From: Rhodophyticola sp017644125
GTDB lineage: Bacteria; Pseudomonadota; Alphaproteobacteria; Rhodobacterales; Rhodobacteraceae
Strand: one strand, 5' to 3'
Assembly: GCF_042140125.1 (NCBI RefSeq)
Contig: NZ_CP159473.1
Length of the DNA: 64,000 nucleotides
The translations under genes were made by a program, and so were the position numbers. The notes below the pieces were generated by a model. It saw only the letters and a list, made by a program, of their open reading frames with translations, was not told where the DNA came from and made no database searches. Shown one piece after another: positions 53,243-62,558 of the stretch (position 1 is its first letter; every line of letters begins with the position of its first letter).

Positions 53243-53941
53243 ATGCGCGACAACGACGTTCCGGAGATTCGCTCCCTGCCGCTGTTCCAGGAGATGGAGG
53301 ACGAGAATTTCGAGGCGCTGATCCGCGGCGCCTATGTCCAGACCTTTCCGCCACAGGTCGAATTGATCACCGAGGGCGATCCCGCGGATTTCCTGCATGT
53401 GGTGATTTCCGGCAGTGTGGAGCTGTTCGCGGCCTGGAACAGGCGACAGACGACCATGGCGACCGTGCGCCCGATCTCCACCTTCATACTGGCAGCGACG
53501 ATCAAGGATGCGCCCTACCTGATGTCGGCGCGTACCATGGAGAAAAGCCGGCTGGTGCTGATCCCGTCGATGGATGTGCGCGACGTGTTCGAAACCGACA
53601 GCCGCTTTGCCCGCGCCGTCGTCAGCGAACTGGCCCAATGCTACCGTTCGGTCGTGAAGAACACCAAGGATCTGAAGCTGCGCAGCTCCATCGAGCGGCT
53701 GGCGAACTACATCCTGCGCATTCACATGACCCATGACCGCGCGATGCAATTCGATTTGAAGCTTGAAAAGCGCCGTCTTGCGTCTTTTCTGGGCATGACG
53801 TCGGAAAACCTGTCTCGGGCCATCAAGTCCCTGCGACCCTATGGCGTTGAGATTGACGGCCAGAGGGTCACCATCACCGATCTGGCGGATCTGGAGCAAT
53901 TGGCCAAGCCAAGCCCGCTGATCGATGATTACTCGATCTGA
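53243..53941 (+). CDS. narR: Crp/Fnr-family regulator, NarR/NnrR-like
   Basis: 232-aa regulator with an N-terminal cyclic-nucleotide-like beta-roll (LITEGDPADFLHVVISGSVELF), a long dimer helix and a C-terminal helix-turn-helix, LASFLGMTSENLSRAIKSLR. There is only one cysteine, in AQCYRSV, so it cannot carry the FNR iron-sulfur cluster. This places it with NarR/DNR/NnrR regulators that respond to nitrate, nitrite or NO. GGGGGA precedes the ATG. It diverges from narK1, the arrangement known from Paracoccus. Confidence 0.87.
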   Translation: MRDNDVPEIRSLPLFQEMEDENFEALIRGAYVQTFPPQVELITEGDPADFLHVVISGSVELFAAWNRRQTTMATVRPISTFILAATIKDAPYLMSARTMEKSRLVLIPSMDVRDVFETDSRFARAVVSELAQCYRSVVKNTKDLKLRSSIERLANYILRIHMTHDRAMQFDLKLEKRRLASFLGMTSENLSRAIKSLRPYGVEIDGQRVTITDLADLEQLAKPSPLIDDYSI

Positions 53942-54259
53942 CCCGGGTATCGCGTCCTGTCAGGCCCCGGGGCCCGTCTGACCGCTCAAGACGCGAATCG
54001 ATGGCCCGGACGATGTTTCGGGGATCTCGACTGTGACTTGCCGTTGAAATCATTGTCGCGCTTCAGGAAACGAACGACGGCGGGGCGGAGCGATCAGCGG
54101 GAAAAAGTTAACGCCTTGCTCGCCTTGGATCGACGGGTTTCCGTTCCCGGAACAGTGGTCGCGCGATTGAAGCGCATTACTTGAAAACTTGACTAAAAGT
54201 CTTTTCATTACAGGTGATTGCCTTTCCGGTTTTCATTGTGCGGTTGCGCGCGCAGAAAC

Positions 54260-54310
54260 AATTCGGAGGGGTCGCGCAGCTTCCCGGCGGGTATTGCGAC
54301 CCTCCGAATT
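54260..54310. repeat. long inverted repeat
   Basis: AATTCGGAGGG(G)TCGC at 54260-54275 pairs with GCGACCCTCCGAATT at 54296-54310, a 15-bp stem with one bulged G and a 20-base loop. No T tract follows, so it is not a simple terminator. Confidence 0.7.
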
Positions 54311-54324
54311 CCGGCTTCGCAGCG

Positions 54325-54366
54325 GTTTCCAGAGCACCTGTCGAAAAAGGGGGCTTTTCTGGAAAC
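54325..54366. repeat. second inverted repeat
   Basis: GTTTCCAGA at 54325-54333 pairs perfectly with TCTGGAAAC at 54358-54366 across a 24-base loop. It starts 15 bases after the previous inverted repeat, so the two may belong to one structured element. Confidence 0.6.
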
Positions 54367-54614
54367 GGTTCCGGTTTTACCCAAGTCTCGTGCGCTTGAG
54401 GGTTAGAGGGACAACTGCCGTGGAGCGCATGGCCGGCCATCAGAACGGTGCCCGGCGACGGTGCGGTTCCGGGGGCGATACCTCGGCTTGCAACCACATG
54501 TGACGAACCGGGGCGGCGTGCGCCTCATGTAGTGGCGGGCATCTTCGGAGCCTGCGTAACAGCTCTGTCTGCGGCGTGCACCCGTGGCCCGAGATGGTAG
54601 AAAGTAGGCTTGGT

Positions 54615-57600
54615 ATGAGCGGCAAGAAAGACGGCGTCGTCGGCGGGACGAATGGCAGCGATTACATCTCCTCCTATTACACGGATCGAAACGGCGACCG
54701 CATCGACGGGCGCGATGCGATCAGCGGGCGCATCGGCTCCGACGACGACAAGGTGGTTGCCGGAGACGGCAATGACACCGTCCGCGCCGGCAGTGGCGAT
54801 GACACGGTCTATGGCGGGCGCGGCAATGACGATCTCAGGGGCGGCAGTTCGGAGGATTCGCTGATCGGCGGTTCCGGGAACGATCGCATCTACGGCGAAG
54901 ACGGCAATGACGTGCTGAAAGGCGATACGACCGACGTCAATATCACGTCGGGCAGCACCAAAACCGAGATCTTCCGCTGGAGCCATCTGGGATATCGCGA
55001 CGAGCAGTCCATCGAAGGCACGACCGTCCATCAGGACACGGGCGATGTGGATGTCTGGGTGTCGACGCCGTCGCGGTCCTCCATCGAGACGGAATTCGAA
55101 AGCCAATCGATCAATACCGGCGGCATCTCGGGCCTTGGCGGCAACTCCAGCCTCGAATCCGATGCGACGAACGGTGACAACGGCACCTACACGATGACGT
55201 TCTCGAAGGATGTATCGAACGTTCAGTTCACCATCTCGGATATCGACCAGGACGTGGAGTTCGTCAAAGTCTGGGCGGTGGCCGCCAATGGCAGCCGGGT
55301 CGAAGTCGATCTGAACCTAGGCAGCAACCTGTATCGGTACGGCGACCAGATCAGGGCCTATAACGACAACGATACAAGCTCCACCTCGGGCTCCGGCACC
55401 GCCGTTGTGACCATCGACGGCCCGATCCGCGCGCTCTACATCCAGCATGCCGATGACGATTCAGGCTTCTTCTCGAACTCCAAGATCTACATTTCGGACG
55501 TGAAGTTCGACCGGATCATCGATGACACATACACCTACAGCACGGCCCGCTCGGGCGACGACACGCTTTACGGCGGCGATGGCAATGACACGATTTATGG
55601 CGACGGCGGCAACGACCGGCTCTACGGCAATAACCACGATGACAAGCTCTATGGCGGAAGCGGCGACGATACGCTGATCGGCGGCAGCGGGGCCGACCGG
55701 GTTTACGGCGGCAACGACCGCGACGTGATCCATGGCGCCCAAGGCGATTACGTCGATGGCGGTTCGGGCGGCAACGACCACGATGTGCTGGACTTGACCG
55801 GTCAGGGCAAATTCTATCTCGCGGGCCCCGACGGAACCGGCCAGCCGGTCGCGGATGCCAATGGCAACGGTCTGAACGGGCGCGTCATCTTCGTCGATGC
55901 GGAGGGCAAGCCAACCGGCGCGAAGATCGATTTCGTCGAGATCGAGGAGGTGCGAGGCGAAAATGTCGGCACCGGGCCCGATGCGAACGACGATGCGTTC
56001 GGCACGGGCGAGGATGATGCCGCCGCGGTGCTGGGCAATATTCTGGGCAATGACAGCAATCCGCTGAGCATCTCGCTCAGCGTGACGGCGGTGAACGGCG
56101 CCGCCGATGGTGTGGGCGCCGAGATTGCCGGTGGTGACGGCGGCGTTTTCACCGTCAATGCCGACGGAACCCTGCGGTTCGACCCGAAGGACGATTTCAA
56201 CGGTCTGGGCGAAGGGGAGACCGCCACCACCTCTGTCACCTATTCCGTCGATGACGGGAATGGCGGCACCGATACGGCCACAGTCGTGGTGACGGTCAAA
56301 GGGGCCAATGACGGCCCGGTCGCGGTCGGCAATGCCTATACCGTGGAGCGGGGCGAGGGCGCGGGCGATGTAGACGGCAACGTGCTGACCGATGATACGG
56401 GCGCCGGGATCGACAGCGACGCCGAAGGCGACGTGTTGAGCGTCGTCGGCGTGGGCGCCCCCACGGGCAATGTGGGCGCGCCGGTTGCGGGCGACAATGG
56501 CGGCCTCTTCACCATCAATGCGGATGGCAGCGTGGATTTCTCCGCCAACGGAGAGTTCGACGGTCTTGGCCTCAACCAGACGGCCACGACCTCCGTCACC
56601 TACACCGTTGCCGACGGAAATGGCGCAACCTCGACCGCGACGGTGAGCTTCACCGTCAAAGGCATCAATAACGGTATCGTCGAAGGCACCGATAGCGCCG
56701 ACACCATCGTGCCCGGCTACGTCGACAGCGATGGCGACATCGCCGATGGCAACGACGCGATCCTGCCCGGCGATACGGGCGACGACGATCTGATCCGGGG
56801 CTTCGGCGGGAACGACGTGATCGATGCGGGCGCGGGCGATGACCGGGTCGAGGGCGGCACGGGCAACGATACCATTGATGGCAATGTCGGAGATGATGCG
56901 CTTCAGGGCGGTGCGGGCGATGACAAGATCACCGGCGGTGAAGGCAGCGACGAGATCGCGGGCGATGACGGCAACGATGTGATCAATGCCGGCAATGACG
57001 TGGACCCGGCCTTCGACACGCCCTATCCGGGCTTCGGCACGCCCGACGCCGACCCGAATGACGACAAGGACACGGTTTTCGGCGGCATCGGCGACGACAC
57101 GATCACGACCGGTGACGATGCCGACAGCATCGATGGTGGCGCGGGCAGCGACGTTATCGACGCCGGGATCGACGATGATACGGTAACCGGCGGCACCGGC
57201 GATGACATAATCACCGGCGGTGAAGGGTCCGACCTGATCGACGGGGGCGAGGGCCACGATCTGATCTATGGCGGTCTCGACAACGATCTGTTCGACATTC
57301 CCGATGATCGGGACCTGTTGCCCGGCAACAATATCGATACGATTACCGGCGGCGCGGGCAACGATACGATTTTCGGCCGCGATGACGACGATGTGCTGTC
57401 TGGCGGCACGGGCGACGATTTGATCGACGGCGGCGTCGACGAAGACAGCATCGATGGCGGCGAGGGCGACGACCGGTTGCTTGGCGGTCAGGGCGCCGAC
57501 ACGATCAGAGGCGGCGCCGGTGACGACACGATCACCGGCGGGCAGGACGCCGACCAGCTTTCCGGCGGTCTGGGCAACGATCTGTTCGTCGGCGGCAGCG

Positions 57601-58382
57601 GCGGCGACCATGTGGTCGGCGGCGAAGACCCGGATCTGGACGGTGACGGCTTTTCCGACGACACCGATGTGCTGGACGTCTCGGGCGAAAACGTGGAGCG
57701 TATCGAGTACGATCCGGACAATTCCGAAAAGGGGACGGTGTTCTTCGCGGACGGGTCGACCATGACCTTCGAGGAGATCGAGAAGGTCATTCCCTGCTTC
57801 ACGCCGGGCACCACCATCATGACCCCGTGCGGCGAACGGCTGGTGGAGGAGTTGCAGGTCGGTGACCGGGTCATCACCCGTGACAACGGCATTCAGAAAA
57901 TCTCCTGGGTTGGGCAGAAGGGTCTGAACGGCAAAGCCCTTGCAGCCAATCCGCATCTCAGACCGATTCTGATCAGGGCCGGCTCTCTGGGAGGCGACCT
58001 GCCCGAGCGGGACATGCTGGTCAGCCCGAACCACCGGCTTCTCATCGCGAACGAGATCGCACAGGTCCATTTCGACAATCGCGAGGTTCTGGTGGCGGCA
58101 AAGCACATGGTGGGGGCCAATGGCATCAAACAGGTCCCCGCCGCGGAAACGACCTATATCCACTTCATGTTCGAACAGCATCAGGTGGTGTTGTCCAACG
58201 GCGCATGGACCGAGAGCTTCCAGCCCGGCGACTACACGCTGAAGGGCATCGACCAAAGCCAGCGGAACGAGATTTTCGAGCTGTTCCCCGAGCTTGCGAC
58301 GAAAGATGGAGTGTCGGGCTACCACGCGGCGCGCAAGACCCTGAAGGCTTTCGAAGCACGCTTCTTGCTGGCAGAGCGCTGA
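54615..58382 (+). CDS. RTX calcium-binding protein with Ig-like repeats and C-terminal Hint domain
   Basis: 1255-aa acidic protein starting MSGKKDGVVGG. RTX-type GGxGxDxx nonapeptides occupy about 35-110, 312-385 and 690-1015; they bind calcium and direct type I secretion. Between them are a beta-rich domain (about 110-310), and two VCBS/cadherin-like repeats (about 460-680) each ending TVKGANDG or TVKGINNG. From Cys1061 (CFTPGTTIMTPCGE) to the end lies a Hint domain of the Hint_2 type, with VSPNHRLLI as its block-B-like histidine motif. The domain could cleave itself from the RTX part. AGTAGG precedes the ATG. A type I exporter is not in the window. No signal peptide is present, as expected for type I export. 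Confidence 0.88.
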   Translation: MSGKKDGVVGGTNGSDYISSYYTDRNGDRIDGRDAISGRIGSDDDKVVAGDGNDTVRAGSGDDTVYGGRGNDDLRGGSSEDSLIGGSGNDRIYGEDGNDVLKGDTTDVNITSGSTKTEIFRWSHLGYRDEQSIEGTTVHQDTGDVDVWVSTPSRSSIETEFESQSINTGGISGLGGNSSLESDATNGDNGTYTMTFSKDVSNVQFTISDIDQDVEFVKVWAVAANGSRVEVDLNLGSNLYRYGDQIRAYNDNDTSSTSGSGTAVVTIDGPIRALYIQHADDDSGFFSNSKIYISDVKFDRIIDDTYTYSTARSGDDTLYGGDGNDTIYGDGGNDRLYGNNHDDKLYGGSGDDTLIGGSGADRVYGGNDRDVIHGAQGDYVDGGSGGNDHDVLDLTGQGKFYLAGPDGTGQPVADANGNGLNGRVIFVDAEGKPTGAKIDFVEIEEVRGENVGTGPDANDDAFGTGEDDAAAVLGNILGNDSNPLSISLSVTAVNGAADGVGAEIAGGDGGVFTVNADGTLRFDPKDDFNGLGEGETATTSVTYSVDDGNGGTDTATVVVTVKGANDGPVAVGNAYTVERGEGAGDVDGNVLTDDTGAGIDSDAEGDVLSVVGVGAPTGNVGAPVAGDNGGLFTINADGSVDFSANGEFDGLGLNQTATTSVTYTVADGNGATSTATVSFTVKGINNGIVEGTDSADTIVPGYVDSDGDIADGNDAILPGDTGDDDLIRGFGGNDVIDAGAGDDRVEGGTGNDTIDGNVGDDALQGGAGDDKITGGEGSDEIAGDDGNDVINAGNDVDPAFDTPYPGFGTPDADPNDDKDTVFGGIGDDTITTGDDADSIDGGAGSDVIDAGIDDDTVTGGTGDDIITGGEGSDLIDGGEGHDLIYGGLDNDLFDIPDDRDLLPGNNIDTITGGAGNDTIFGRDDDDVLSGGTGDDLIDGGVDEDSIDGGEGDDRLLGGQGADTIRGGAGDDTITGGQDADQLSGGLGNDLFVGGSGGDHVVGGEDPDLDGDGFSDDTDVLDVSGENVERIEYDPDNSEKGTVFFADGSTMTFEEIEKVIPCFTPGTTIMTPCGERLVEELQVGDRVITRDNGIQKISWVGQKGLNGKALAANPHLRPILIRAGSLGGDLPERDMLVSPNHRLLIANEIAQVHFDNREVLVAAKHMVGANGIKQVPAAETTYIHFMFEQHQVVLSNGAWTESFQPGDYTLKGIDQSQRNEIFELFPELATKDGVSGYHAARKTLKAFEARFLLAER

Positions 58383-58548
58383 AACCGGGACCCCCCAGCC
58401 CACAACGCCTTTGCCGGCAGAACCCCGGCCCCGCCCCCTGATCTGTTGGGGGCGCGGGCCGGGATCCTGCGTTTCCGCGCGATCTTCCTCCAAGGACCCC
58501 GCGCCACAGCGCGCGCCTGTCGGGGCATTTGCGACGCAGCCGGCCCTG

Positions 58549-59694
58549 CTAGAGGCAGTTCAGCAGCAACTGGCGCGTGTTCTCCGCCGTGAGCGGGATC
58601 GGATTTCCGCCGCAGCTTGGATCCGCGAGCGCCAACTCGGTCAGCCTGTCGAGTTCGGTGTCGTCGACGCCGAGTTCGCGCAGGCCGCGCGGGATGTTCA
58701 TGCTGTCGTTCATCTGCTGCACGAAGGCACAGAACCCGGCAAACCCACCGGATATGCCCAGATATGCGGCGGCCATGTCGAAACGCGCCTCTATCGCGGG
58801 GGCGTTGAATTCCAGAACGGCGGGCATGCATACCGCATTCGTGGTGCCGTGATGGGTGTCGTAGATCGCCCCGATCGGATGGCTCAGCGCGTGGATCGCC
58901 CCCAATCCTTTCTGGAAGGCCGTGGCGCCCATCGCGGCGGCGCTCATCATGTTGGCGCGGGCCTCCAGATCGGTGCCATCCGCATAGGCCCGTGGCAGAT
59001 AGTCCTTGACCAGACGCATGCCTTCGAGAGCGATACCCTGGCTCATCGGGTGGTAATGCGGGCTGCTGAAGGCCTCCACGCAATGGGCGAAGGCATCGAG
59101 GCCGGTCCCGGCGGTGATGAAACCGGGCATGCCGATGGTCAGTTCCGGGTCGGCGATCACCACGCTCGGGAGCACTTTCGGGTGAAAGATGATCTTCTTC
59201 ACATGGGTTTCGGAATTGGTGATGACGCTGGCGCGCCCAACCTCGGAACCTGTGCCTGCGGTGGTGGGTACGGCCACGATCGGGGTGATGGCGTTGGTGT
59301 TGGCGCGGGTCCACCAGTCGCCCACATCCTCGAAATCCCATACCGGTCGGGTCTGGCCCGCCATGAAGGCGACCATCTTGCCAAGGTCGAGCCCCGAGCC
59401 GCCGCCAAAGGCAATCACACCGTCATGCGCCCCGGCATTGTAGGCCGCGATGCCGGCATCCAGATTCTTTTCGTTCGGGTTCGGATCGACCTCCGCGAAC
59501 AGCGCGCGCCCCAGCCCGGCAGCATCGAGGATGTCCAGCGCAGCGGCCGTGATCGGCAGACGGGCAAGACCCTTGTCGGTCACCAGAAGCGGCTTGGAGA
59601 TGCCCGCCTGACGGCAGGCCTCGGGCAGTTCGGCGATACGCCCTGCACCGAATTTGATCGTCGTGGGGTAGGACCAGTTTCCTGTCAGGTTCAT
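58549..59694 (-). CDS. iron-containing alcohol dehydrogenase
   Basis: 381-aa group III alcohol dehydrogenase. NAD is bound by GVIAFGGGSGLDLGK, and iron ligands lie in GTGLDAFAHCVEAF (Asp, His) and AIHALSHPIGAIYDTHHGT (two His). Length is normal. It begins one base after the stop of the aldehyde dehydrogenase gene, and ends the minus-strand operon convergent with the RTX gene. It probably oxidises an alcohol group to the aldehyde used by its neighbour. Confidence 0.92.
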   Translation of the reverse strand: MNLTGNWSYPTTIKFGAGRIAELPEACRQAGISKPLLVTDKGLARLPITAAALDILDAAGLGRALFAEVDPNPNEKNLDAGIAAYNAGAHDGVIAFGGGSGLDLGKMVAFMAGQTRPVWDFEDVGDWWTRANTNAITPIVAVPTTAGTGSEVGRASVITNSETHVKKIIFHPKVLPSVVIADPELTIGMPGFITAGTGLDAFAHCVEAFSSPHYHPMSQGIALEGMRLVKDYLPRAYADGTDLEARANMMSAAAMGATAFQKGLGAIHALSHPIGAIYDTHHGTTNAVCMPAVLEFNAPAIEARFDMAAAYLGISGGFAGFCAFVQQMNDSMNIPRGLRELGVDDTELDRLTELALADPSCGGNPIPLTAENTRQLLLNCL

Positions 59695-59695
59695 C

Positions 59696-61078
59696 TCAGG
59701 TGACCTTCTTCAGATGGTAGGACTTGGGTCGCGTCAGGTTATGGTATCCGATGATCGACAGCCCGCCGCCGCGCCCGGTGTTCTTGCACCCCGTCCAGCA
59801 GAGGCCGGGATCGAGGTAATCGGCGCGGTTCATGAAGACCGTGCCGGTTTCGATCCGGTCGCCCACCCGTATCGCGCGGTCGAGGTCGCGGGTCCAGAGG
59901 CTGGCGGTCAGGCCGAAGGCGCTGTCATTCATCAGGGCCACGGCCTCGGCGTCGGAGGAGACTTTCATGACCCCGACGACGGGCCCGAAGCTTTCCTCCC
60001 GCATCACGGTCATCGTGTGATCCACGTCGATCAGGATCTGCGGCGCAAGATAGGCGCCGCCGTCATCGTCGAACCGGCCGGTGTCGATGACCGGGGTCGC
60101 GCCGCGGGACAGGGCCTCGGCGATCTGGTCGCGCACGACGTCGGCAAAGCGGCTATGGGCCATCGGCCCGAGTGTCGTGGCCGGGTCGAGCGGATTGCCG
60201 AGGAGATAGGCTTCCACCACCGTCTTGGCCTTTTCCAGAAAAGCGTCGAACAGGTTTTCATGCACATAGATCCGTTCAATCCCGCAGCAGCATTGGCCGG
60301 AATTGAACATCGCCCCGTCGATCAGCGTGTCGACCGCCGCGTCGAGATCTGCATCCTCCATGACATAGCCCGGGTCCTTGCCGCCAAGCTCCAGCCCAAG
60401 GCTGGTGAAGGTGCCCGCGGCCGCCCGTTCCATCGCACGCCCGCCGCCGACCGAACCGGTGAAATTGACGAAATCGAAGGCGTTTTCCGCGATCAGGTCC
60501 GCCGTCGTGTCATGATCAAGAAAGACATTCACGAACACGTCTTCGGGCATACCGGCCTCGCGGAAGGCGCGGACCATTCGTTCGCCAACCAGAAGCGTCT
60601 GTGTGGCGTGTTTCAGGACAACGGTATTGCCCGCGATGAGCGCCGGGGCGACGGTGTTGATGGCCGTCATGTAGGGATAGTTCCACGGCGCCACGACGAA
60701 GACGACCCCATGAGGTATGCGCCGGATGTACCGCTTGAAACCGGCATCCTCGCCCACGTGGATATCGCCAAGCGCCGCCTCGGCGATCCCGGCCATATGG
60801 CGCGCGCGTTCGTCGAAGCCGCCAAACTCCCCGCCATAGCGAACGGGGCGCCCCATCATCCATGCCAGTTCCGGGACGATATCGTCATTCATCGCGCCCA
60901 CGGCGGCGACGCCTGCCATGACCAGATCGATACGGTCCTGCAGCGGGCGCGCCGCCCAGGCGGATTGCGCGGCGCGGGCGCGGGCGATGCGGGCGCGGGC
61001 CGTGTCCATGTCGAGCGTCTCCCGCTCGGCGAAGACCGACCCGTCGATGGGCGATAGGCAGGTGAGTGTCTTTGTCAT
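59696..61078 (-). CDS. aldehyde dehydrogenase
   Basis: 460-aa NAD(P)-dependent aldehyde dehydrogenase. Catalytic Cys is in MFNSGQCCCGIERIYV, the general base Glu is in LELGGKDPGYV, and the cofactor region is VAPWNYPYMTAINTVAPALIAGN. Three consecutive cysteines at the active site are notable, though seen in relatives. The start MTKTLTCLSPIDGS was chosen over a 19-codon extension that has no family similarity. Between the GS-like and ADH genes it should oxidise a (gamma-glutamyl) amino aldehyde to the acid. Confidence 0.92.
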   Translation of the reverse strand: MTKTLTCLSPIDGSVFAERETLDMDTARARIARARAAQSAWAARPLQDRIDLVMAGVAAVGAMNDDIVPELAWMMGRPVRYGGEFGGFDERARHMAGIAEAALGDIHVGEDAGFKRYIRRIPHGVVFVVAPWNYPYMTAINTVAPALIAGNTVVLKHATQTLLVGERMVRAFREAGMPEDVFVNVFLDHDTTADLIAENAFDFVNFTGSVGGGRAMERAAAGTFTSLGLELGGKDPGYVMEDADLDAAVDTLIDGAMFNSGQCCCGIERIYVHENLFDAFLEKAKTVVEAYLLGNPLDPATTLGPMAHSRFADVVRDQIAEALSRGATPVIDTGRFDDDGGAYLAPQILIDVDHTMTVMREESFGPVVGVMKVSSDAEAVALMNDSAFGLTASLWTRDLDRAIRVGDRIETGTVFMNRADYLDPGLCWTGCKNTGRGGGLSIIGYHNLTRPKSYHLKKVT

Positions 61079-61135
61079 GTTGGCGCTTTCAAACTGGCTT
61101 GCGGCTTCTGGACGGCCCCGATGCGGTGCCTTCAT

Positions 61136-62497
61136 TCAGGCGCGTTCGAACCCGCGCGCGATCTCGTAATCGGTCACGACACGGTCGAACTCCTCGATCT
61201 CCCAATCGGCGGCGCGCACATAATGGTCGACCACCTCGTCGCCCAAGGCCTCACGGAGCATGGCGGAGCGGTGGAGCGCGCACCGCGCGTCGCGGAGGGT
61301 GCCGGGGATATGGCTGAGATCGCCTTCATAGGCATCGCCCTTGAACGGCGGGCTGAGCGGCAAACCCTGTTCGATGCCCCATATCCCGGCCGCCAGCAAA
61401 GCGGCCATCGCAAGATAGGGGTTCATGTCGGATCCGCCGATCCGGCACTCGACGCGCACCGAGCCGGTCCCTTCGCCGCAGAGCCGGAAACCCGCGGTGC
61501 GATTGTCCACCGACCAGACCGTGCGGGTGGGCGCGAAGCTGCCCCTCTGGAAGCGCTTGTAGCTGTTGATATAGGGGGCCAGAAAATAGGTGTAGTCACC
61601 CGCATGGGCGATCAGCCCGGCCATGTAGCTTTTCATCAGATCCGACATGCCGAGCGCGTCGTTCGGATCGTGGAAGGCGTTCTGCCCATCCATCCAGAGC
61701 GATTGATGCACGTGGGAGGAACTGCCGACCTTGTCATGGTGCCATTTCGGCAGAAAGGTCACGGCATGGCCCTGCTGAAAGGCGATTTCCTTGATCGCGT
61801 GTTTCGCGATGCTGTGGTGCTCCGCCGTTGCCATCGCGGACGCGTATCTGATGTTGATCTCTTCCTGTCCGGTCTCGGCCTCGCCCTTGGAGTTCTCGAC
61901 GGGAATGCCGGCGGCGAACAGGTGATTTCGGATCGGGCGCATCACATGTTCTTCCTTGGTGGTCTGAAGCATGTGATAATCTTCGTTATAGCCCGAAATC
62001 GGCTCCAGATCGCGGAACTTCTCCTTGCGGATCTGGTCGAAGCTTTTCTCGAACAGGAAAAACTCAAGTTCGGTCGCCATCATCGCCTGATAGCCCATCG
62101 CCTCAAGCCGTTTGACCTGTTTCTTCAGAACCGCGCGCGGGGAATGGGGGACTTCCTCATGGGTGTGGTGATCCAGCACGTCGCAAAGCACCATCGCCGT
62201 GCCGTCAAGCCATGGCACCGGCCGCAGCGAGGACAGATCGGGCTTCATCACGTAATCGCCATAGCCCTTTTCCCAACTGGTGGCGGCATAGCCACCCGGC
62301 GTCGCCATCTCCAGATCGGTTGCCAGAAGATAGTTGCAGCAATGGGTCTCCTCCCAGGCTGAAGCAATGAAATGCGCCGCGTGAAAGCGTTTGCCCATCA
62401 GCCGGCCCTGCATATCGACAAGGCAGACCAGCACGGTCTCGATATCCCCTGCGGCAACCCGCGATTTCAGATCGTCAAAACTCAAAGGCGCTTGCAT
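61136..62497 (-). CDS. glutamine synthetase-family protein, gamma-glutamyl-amine ligase-like
   Basis: 453-aa member of the GlnA family. The catalytic core includes TELEFFLFEKSFDQI, GEAETGQEEINIRYASAMATAEHH, FLPKWHHDKVGSSSHVHQSL and RVECRIGGSDMNPYLAMAALLAAG. The adenylylation tyrosine loop of true GlnA is missing and the context is catabolic, so it is more like PuuA/IpuC/GlnT-type enzymes that join glutamate to an amine. The start MQAPLSFDDLKSRV avoids a 44-codon upstream shadow. It is followed by aldehyde and alcohol dehydrogenases and preceded by a TRAP transporter. Confidence 0.87.
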   Translation of the reverse strand: MQAPLSFDDLKSRVAAGDIETVLVCLVDMQGRLMGKRFHAAHFIASAWEETHCCNYLLATDLEMATPGGYAATSWEKGYGDYVMKPDLSSLRPVPWLDGTAMVLCDVLDHHTHEEVPHSPRAVLKKQVKRLEAMGYQAMMATELEFFLFEKSFDQIRKEKFRDLEPISGYNEDYHMLQTTKEEHVMRPIRNHLFAAGIPVENSKGEAETGQEEINIRYASAMATAEHHSIAKHAIKEIAFQQGHAVTFLPKWHHDKVGSSSHVHQSLWMDGQNAFHDPNDALGMSDLMKSYMAGLIAHAGDYTYFLAPYINSYKRFQRGSFAPTRTVWSVDNRTAGFRLCGEGTGSVRVECRIGGSDMNPYLAMAALLAAGIWGIEQGLPLSPPFKGDAYEGDLSHIPGTLRDARCALHRSAMLREALGDEVVDHYVRAADWEIEEFDRVVTDYEIARGFERA

Positions 62498-62558
62498 GAT
62501 ACGTGTTCCGTTGCAGAGGATTGGGTGGCCCCGGCACCCTGGCGCCGGGGCCGCCGGA

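Larger units (their letters stand above)
53942..54614. other. 673-base intergenic region before the RTX gene
   Basis: No credible gene. A 104-codon plus-strand frame (54189-54503) overlaps two inverted repeats and has no family resemblance. The stretch 54180-54260 is AT-richer than the surroundings. The promoter of the RTX gene should lie here, but no minus-35/minus-10 pair stands out. Confidence 0.45.

Noticed and set aside
53243..53941. Oxygen-sensing Fnr
   Set aside because: The N-terminal cysteine cluster needed for the iron-sulfur centre is absent.
54189..54503. 104-codon frame upstream of the RTX gene
   Set aside because: Spans both inverted repeats and has Arg-rich random composition.
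54700..57650. Regular GC-rich repeats resembling a non-coding repeat array
   Set aside because: They are RTX nonapeptide codons within one continuous reading frame.
55461..58493. Thousand-codon open frame opposite the RTX gene
   Set aside because: Produced by the repetitive GGxGxD codons read backwards; low-complexity Val/Ala/Ile sequence without domains.
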